Of a stretch of 64,000 bases of DNA, positions 59,672 to 64,000 are shown piece by piece (position 1 is the stretch's first letter; every line of letters begins with the position of its first letter). The translations under genes and the position numbers were made by a program. The notes beneath the pieces are model-generated. The model was not told the DNA's origin and made no database searches. It saw only the letters and a list, made by a program, of their open reading frames with translations. This DNA comes from Sophora flavescens (Eukaryota > Streptophyta > Magnoliopsida > Fabales > Fabaceae), in assembly GCA_030762895.1 (NCBI GenBank), contig CM061066.1, forward strand, positions 121,674,552 to 121,738,551, read 5' to 3'.

Positions 59672-60366
59672 CCCTTTGTGGGCAACTTGAGTCAGGCTCG
59701 GGATGTTAAACAAGCGCTACTTGGGAGGCAACCTAAGATTTATATCCTTTTATTGCATAAAAATAGAGTAAAAAACAATAAAAATTGTCTCATATAGGGT
59801 CCTAAGTTAGAAAATTGGATTTAGGAAGCATGTATGACTTAAATTGCATAAGAAAATAGGGGGCATAATTTTGTCTCTTGCTCGGCCCGTGAAACCCTCC
59901 TCACCCAGCGAGGAAGGGAGAAATTGAAAAGGCAATTCAAATCATATTCGCCCCTTGAATGATGACTCGCCTCGCGAGCCAGAGGACCAGAAATTTGGAC
60001 CTATCTGGTTCGCATCGTGGCCCGAGCTCACTCTGTGAATCTGGGCAAGAATTGAAAAGTTGGAAATTCCCAGATTCACCCAGCGAGCCATGGCTCGCCA
60101 CGCGAATTTGGACAACTCAGAAGGGGCAAATTTTCCAGATTCACCCCCCGACGAGCACCCAAATTAGGGTTCAGAATTAGGGATTTTTAAAGTGCTTGCC
60201 CCGCGAGAGATGGAAACTTAAGCGCTTCGCGAGGCTTTCTGCCTCACTTGCGTAAAAGAATTTCAAATCTCCCTCACTTCTTCTCTCTCGGGCACGAATC
60301 AACACTAGGGTGGAACACAAATTCCCTCACTTTCCTCACTATTTCTTTATCAATCACACACAAGAG
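59672..60366 (+). other. Post-pol spacer with conserved motif and GC-word array
   Basis: Shortly after the pol stop comes GGGATGTTAAACAAGCGCTA then CTTGGGAGGCAACC, a motif found at this place in many Athila-like elements. At about 59880-60250 GC-rich words such as CTCGCCTCGCGAG, CCCAGCGAGCC, GCTCGCCACGCGAA, TGCCCCGCGAGAG and GCTTCGCGAGGC recur. A TTTTTAAAG (about 60184) and a pyrimidine-rich stretch follow. The layout looks like a promoter and leader for the env-like ORF. Confidence 0.55.
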
Positions 60367-60956
60367 GTGAGTTATTCATCAAGTTTTCTTTCACTATTTG
60401 GTTCAAATTTACATATTATGATCTTGTTCATCTCCCCTGTGCTTTTCAAGTTTGAATTTCGTATTTATGGGGTTAAGATGAACATGAATTTTATTAAAAG
60501 AATAGGAATGAAGAAAAACATTAAGGAAATACTTGTTGTTAGAAATTGTTCATGACTTAAATGATTTTAGCTTAAATGATGGACTATGAACATGTATATG
60601 AGCGTAAAGAGGAATGTAAAGGGTTCTCATTGTTTTGTGAAGAAGAGATTTGAGTGTCGTATGAGTGTTGTGAGGATTGAACATTATGATTACTATTATG
60701 ATGTAACTGCTCTGTTTTGAATGATGTTGATAGAACCTAAGTATGGGGTTCCATGGGTATTTAGAGACAATGCATGCTAGGTGGGCATAGGGTGAATTTT
60801 TCTGAAATTTTGTTAGAACGAAATTCTGTGTTCTATGTTAATGATTGGACTGTTTGGAATATATCTGTCAATGGTTTAGGATAGAATTTTGAATTCTGAA
60901 CTTATTGATTGTGATATTGATATTGTGAACTGTATTGGGACTTTTTTGAGTTTTAG
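60367..60956 (+). other. Probable leader intron of the env-like ORF
   Basis: The donor CAAGAG|GTGAGT (GT at 60367-60368) and the acceptor GAGTTTTAG|GTT (AG at 60955-60956) bound a 590 bp T-rich stretch. The ATG of the env-like ORF lies three bases after the acceptor. This is inferred from the splice signals alone. Confidence 0.5.
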
Positions 60957-60959
60957 GTT

Positions 60960-61434
60960 ATGGCTCCTCCAAAGAACACTGCTGAAAAAGCAGCAACCGA
61001 AGCGCAAAAAGCGCCAGGCAACTCAGGAGGAGGAGCAGGTGCTCCCTGAGGGACCCGGAACCTCTTCTAGGAATACGACTCCCTACATCCGCTTCAGATC
61101 TCCTTTGCATGAAGATCATTGGAAGTTGGTTGGAGGGAAGGAGATTGTATTCGAGAGGAGGGTGGCTCTTGTGTGGAATGTCTACTCCTTCATCACTGAG
61201 GAGATCACTCGGAGGGCCTGGGGTTACTTGGCTAACCTTCCTAGGCGATTTGTCCTTAAACTCGTCAAGGAATTTTATGCCAATGCTTACAGCCCCGACC
61301 CCACTGAGCCAGGGTGTATCACTTTGGTGAGGGTTATGGGGATCACTTTCATTGCAGAGGACATCAACAATTGCCTTGGTGTCCAGAACACTTGGGGAGA
61401 GAGGAGTGAGCATCAGATGATACTGGCAGTCTAG
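60960..61434 (+). pseudogene. Env-like / plant transposon protein domain ORF
   Basis: The likely start ATG (60960) opens MAPPKNTAEKAATEAQKA but that frame stops near 61048. The neighbouring frame carries the rest: KRKKRQATQEEEQVLPEGPG, then RALVWNVYSFI-like, RRFVLKLVKEFYANAYSPDP, GCITLVRVMGITFIAEDINN and CLG. The pattern VKEFYANA ... VRG/VRV ... I-x-x-F/C-LG is that of the putative plant transposon protein domain found in Athila-like third ORFs. One or more frameshifts have occurred, and the 3' end is cut by another repeat. The protein's function is not established. Confidence 0.7.
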
Positions 61435-61459
61435 GCCCTTGCCCATCCTATATTGGACA

Positions 61460-61888
61460 CTTGCTGCAAGCCGGGAGTGCAGTGGACAGTATGGGTAGGA
61501 ATAGGCTAGGCCGAGCTAGGCCCTGGTAAGCCTGGACCTGGCCCGTGTTCCAATTACGAGGCCTGAGCCTGGCCTATAGCCTGATATAGGCCAATTTCTA
61601 ATGCCTAAGCCTGACCTACTTTAAAGCTTGGCCTGACCTGAAAGTCTACTTATCAAAAAGACCTTTAAATATGCCTCCATATATAAATAGGTCGTAGTCC
61701 TTCACTTGTAAATAAGTTTGTATGTCTCTGATGACAAATAAGTTGGAAGACATATACTAATAAATAGGTCATTAAGCATTCACAAATATATAGGCAAGTA
61801 AGCCATTACATGACCAATATGCATTTATCTTTAAATATTATGAACAATGTAAATAATATATTATGTATTATAATATATTATATTATAC

Positions 61889-61957
<69 letters not shown>

Positions 61958-62021
61958 CGCGTTAAATAGGCCAGCTTGGTAGGCCTAACAGGATTTTTTA
62001 AAGCCATAGGCCTGGTCTATG
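61460..62021 (+). mobile_element. hAT-like non-autonomous fragment with TAGGCC words
   Basis: The start (GGGTAGGAATAGGCTAGGCC) and the inner words GGCCTGAGCCTGGCC, AGGCCAGCTTGGTAGGCCT and CATAGGCCTGGTC resemble subterminal repeats of plant hAT elements. The right end is cut where an LTR begins (62022). No transposase is present. Confidence 0.5.
61884..61962. repeat. Compound (TA)-(TG)-(CG) microsatellite
   Basis: About 79 bp alternate strictly between pyrimidine and purine: TA first, then about 22 GT units, then about six GC units. It lies inside the hAT-like fragment. Confidence 0.95.
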
Positions 62022-62995
62022 TAACGCCTCCCTTGGCGCTACATGGACGTACTCAAAAATGCGGAAAATAAAATAGATAATCTTTCAATGGTTGTACTTT
62101 CGGAAGATAAATCATTTCTTATTCTAGTTCGAAAAACGGTGTAAAAAAACTGAGACTTAATAATATTACTAGCATAACTTGCATATACATACACCTTCAG
62201 AGGATTCACATCATCATACTTAATTACATCCATCAGGACCCTAGTGAATTTCGGGTCATTTGTCCTTGGTTTCAAATACATAGAAAGTAAATACATACAT
62301 ATGGTTACAGTACCAAAATATCAAAGGGTTAGACAGAGAACCAGGGTTTTCAAAAAGACATGGCTCTCATTAGCCTGATATACAGTTAACAAAAGCAAAA
62401 CACTATCCCTATCAGACAACTCCTAAGCTGGTCAAACTAATGGAAGCCGTTAGGGAGACCACCATGATCATCCCTAACTGGAGAAGGATCGGGTGAGCCT
62501 ACTCCAGCATCCACATCCGCAATGGGATCAACAACATCATCATCTAGAGGGCGATACTCTACCCCCTCTGCAGCATCCTCCACTGGATCCTCTTCAATAG
62601 GATCCTCCTCCTCAAGGTTTTCTTCAACCATCACCTCATCATCATCGTCCTCTCCTCCAACTAGGACAATGGGTGTTGGTGACACTAGTGCCGGAGAGAC
62701 GGGTACTGACCCAAGGATAAACTGAAGTGGTGGAGGCTGATGTGTGTTGCCGGTCGCCACTAAAGTCCTCAAGAGAAGCCATATAGGAGGCAGTGGCACT
62801 TCTACTATCTTAATACTACGAGTGCACTCCATAGTTGCTCCTAATTCTGTTCCCTTTGAAGTGAGTAAAGGCCCGGTATATACAGCGCATCAAGGCCCTG
62901 GGTGTATGGCCCACACGCCACCCTCATCTCTGTGCCCAAAAGCCAGCCCCAGGTACCCTGATAAGCCTCTGGCTCATCTAGTTTTATGGCTAATA
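62022..62995 (-). mobile_element. Partial LTR of a diverged chromovirus family
   Basis: The left edge TGTAACGCCTCCCTTGG aligns with the inner edge of LTR copy B (TGTAACACCCCAACTTGG), and TGCGGAAAATAAAA is shared soon after. The region around 62335-62440 (GGCTCTCATTAGCC ... CCTAAGCTGGTC) aligns with 24030-24110. It carries a homologue of the acidic ORF. The upstream (right) part of the LTR is missing; other LTR sequence starts near 62996. Confidence 0.65.
62437..62860 (-). CDS. Acidic LTR-encoded ORF, diverged homologue
   Basis: The minus-strand frame contains IKIVEVPLPPIWLLLRTLVA (compare MVRVSLPPPWYYLQVLAQ in copy A), a PPPLQFILGSVPVSPA segment, EENLEEEDPIEEDPVEDAAE and DDDVVDPIADVDAGVGSPDP. 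It stops at 62437. Just past the stop both copies share CCTAAGCTGGTC. The frame stays open upstream of the ATG at 62832, which suggests the ATG is internal and an earlier exon or start exists. The acidic block and the PLPPxW motif are the most conserved parts. Confidence 0.5.
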
Positions 62996-63183
62996 TGACC
63001 AGGGTTTTGTGCAAATTATATCATATTTTCTCCCAAATTAGATTAGATTGTCCTCGAGCAAGGTTTTGAGTCTCTAAAGTAGTTTTAGGATAATTTAGCC
63101 AGTTTTGAGTCAAATAATGCACTTATAGCTATTTCTTTGTTTTCAGGTTAAATAGAAGTTGAGGGAATAAAGAAACAGGGGAT

Positions 63184-63477
63184 TCGCCTCGCAAGAATCT
63201 TCTCGCCTCGCGACCCTGAAAGCCAGCAGAACAGTAAAAATGTCATCCTCTCTGGTTCGCCCCGCGAACAACACCTCGCCTCGCGACCCTGAAAGCTGAC
63301 TGTTCCAGAGAAATGCAACCCGTTCTGTGTCGCCTCGCGAGACTGAAGGCTAGAAGCCATGACTGTTCCATTCCTCGCCACGCGAGCAGTACTTCGCCCC
63401 GCGAGAAGACCAAACGTTGCTGACTCTTCATGATATTCGCCTCGCGAATGAGGGTTCACCTCGCGAGTGGGCTAAAT
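63184..63477. repeat. Array of TCGCCTCGCGA palindromic words upstream of TATA
   Basis: At least nine near copies of TTCGCCTCGCGAA occur, mostly as pairs about 20 bp apart (63184/63203, 63258/63276, 63373/63390, 63437/63455) and one single near 63330. The phrase GACCCTGAAAGC follows twice. The last copy lies about 25 bp before the TATA box at 63488. Confidence 0.88.
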
Positions 63478-63487
63478 TTCTGAATAG

Positions 63488-63494
63488 TATAAAT
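63488..63494 (+). promoter_or_regulatory. TATA box of the right-edge LTR
   Basis: TATAAAT in AATAGTATAAATGGC, directly downstream of the GC-word array. Confidence 0.7.
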
Positions 63495-64000
63495 GGCTAT
63501 TCTGGGCAGATTGGAAGAACTTTTGCTTCTCCATTGTCTTTAAATTTTTCTGTGTGTTTTTGTTTTTCCATGGAGAACTAACTTTCTAGGATTAATCTAT
63601 TGTAATCGATTTCCACTACACTTGAGGTTCTTGTATTTCCTGTTTTGTATGCTTTTCCCTTTTCAATGCCATGCTATATATTTCTGTTTGCTTAATTCAG
63701 GAGTATATTGTGTTGTGTTGATTTATTTTCGGTGATATTATGTTCCTATAATTAATCGCATTTGCTTAATTCGCATGTGTTCGTTTCGTGTTCGCTTAGT
63801 TCACGAAGGGCTTAACCCAGTTTGCTTAATTCGGGAATAGGGACATATATCTGTAGTAGTGGTTTCGCTTGTAAATTGTTGCTACAACCGAAAGGGGATT
63901 AGAATCTGCTTAGGGGTTGGGATTACATGAACCGATGATAGTTGTGAAATCAAGAACAGTAGATTAATCATCTTTAGCTATTTGATAACCTTTTCAACTG

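Larger units (their letters stand above)
52828..61437 (+). mobile_element. Athila-like Ty3/gypsy element, decayed, no 3' LTR
   Basis: The order is PBS, gag, protease, RT, RNase H, integrase, a long spacer and an env-like ORF, which is typical of Athila. Many stops and shifts break every gene, and a solo LTR interrupts the integrase. The 3' LTR is missing: at about 61440 the env-like ORF runs into hAT-like sequence. Confidence 0.88.
62996..64000 (+). mobile_element. Partial LTR (Athila/Tat style), runs off the window
   Basis: The LTR start is probably near 62996 (TGACCAGGG), but no TSD can be read. It holds a GC-word array (63184-63477) and a TATA box (63488-63494), followed by a long AT-rich R-U5 part with CATGGAGAACTAACTTTCTAGG. 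No coding region was recognised. The window ends before the LTR does. Confidence 0.6.

Noticed and set aside
62522..62725. Ser-rich plus-strand frame
   Set aside because: It is the complement of the acidic minus-strand ORF (GAT/GAA codons read backwards).

Overview
The window reads as repeat-dense nuclear DNA from a dicot plant. A papilionoid legume is my best inference, from the sequence style of the one host gene and the mix of transposon families; it is not proven. The DNA is AT-rich and the only host gene I can support is spliced. There are no operons, bacterial genes, true tRNA or rRNA genes, or CRISPR. Almost everything else is transposable-element DNA in nested layers, many with terminal motifs and target-site duplications (TSDs) that can be read directly.

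Layout. 1-4.3 kb: two ~340 bp direct-repeat copies around a 1.77 kb copia-type solo LTR. 4.36-7.6 kb: a Mutator-like foldback holding a Stowaway MITE that holds a tRNA-derived SINE, then a second Stowaway and a 301 bp Mutator-type MITE. 8.29-11.88 kb: the host gene, a two-exon GPI-anchored GH17/X8 beta-1,3-glucanase on the plus strand, with a SINE in its 3' flank. 13.67-14.48 kb: a short element with 25 bp perfect terminal inverted repeats (TIRs). 14.55-20.33 kb: a complete CACTA element (TSD ATT) coding on the minus strand for a transposase_24-like protein with a C-terminal Ulp1/C48 protease domain, but no catalytic transposase. 20.3-23.6 kb: MITE- and SINE-rich spacer.

23.65-39.34 kb: a minus-strand Ty3/gypsy chromovirus (Tekay-like) array arranged LTR - internal - LTR - partial internal. 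Its LTRs are very long (3.7 and 4.1 kb). A 1.73 kb copia-type solo LTR sits between protease and reverse transcriptase. The right-hand copy is cut off at about 39.34 kb, where a plus-strand CACTA element (to 47.15 kb) begins without its own left end. 47.2-50.7 kb: foldback elements in non-coding DNA. 50.7-52.8 kb: a minus-strand SIRE/Maximus-type copia LTR, itself interrupted. 52.8-61.4 kb: a decayed plus-strand Athila-like gypsy element (PBS, gag, protease, RT, RNase H, integrase, spliced env-like ORF), with another solo LTR inside the integrase. 61.4-64 kb: a hAT-like fragment and parts of two more LTRs.

The most interesting signals are not host genes. (1) The long chromovirus LTRs carry an acidic ORF downstream of the LTR's own TATA box, and a diverged LTR at 62.0-63.0 kb carries a homologous ORF with conserved flanks, so an LTR-encoded protein is possible. 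(2) Three different LTR families each have an array of short palindromic words just upstream of the TATA box, with a different word in each family; one array is phased at about 62 bp.
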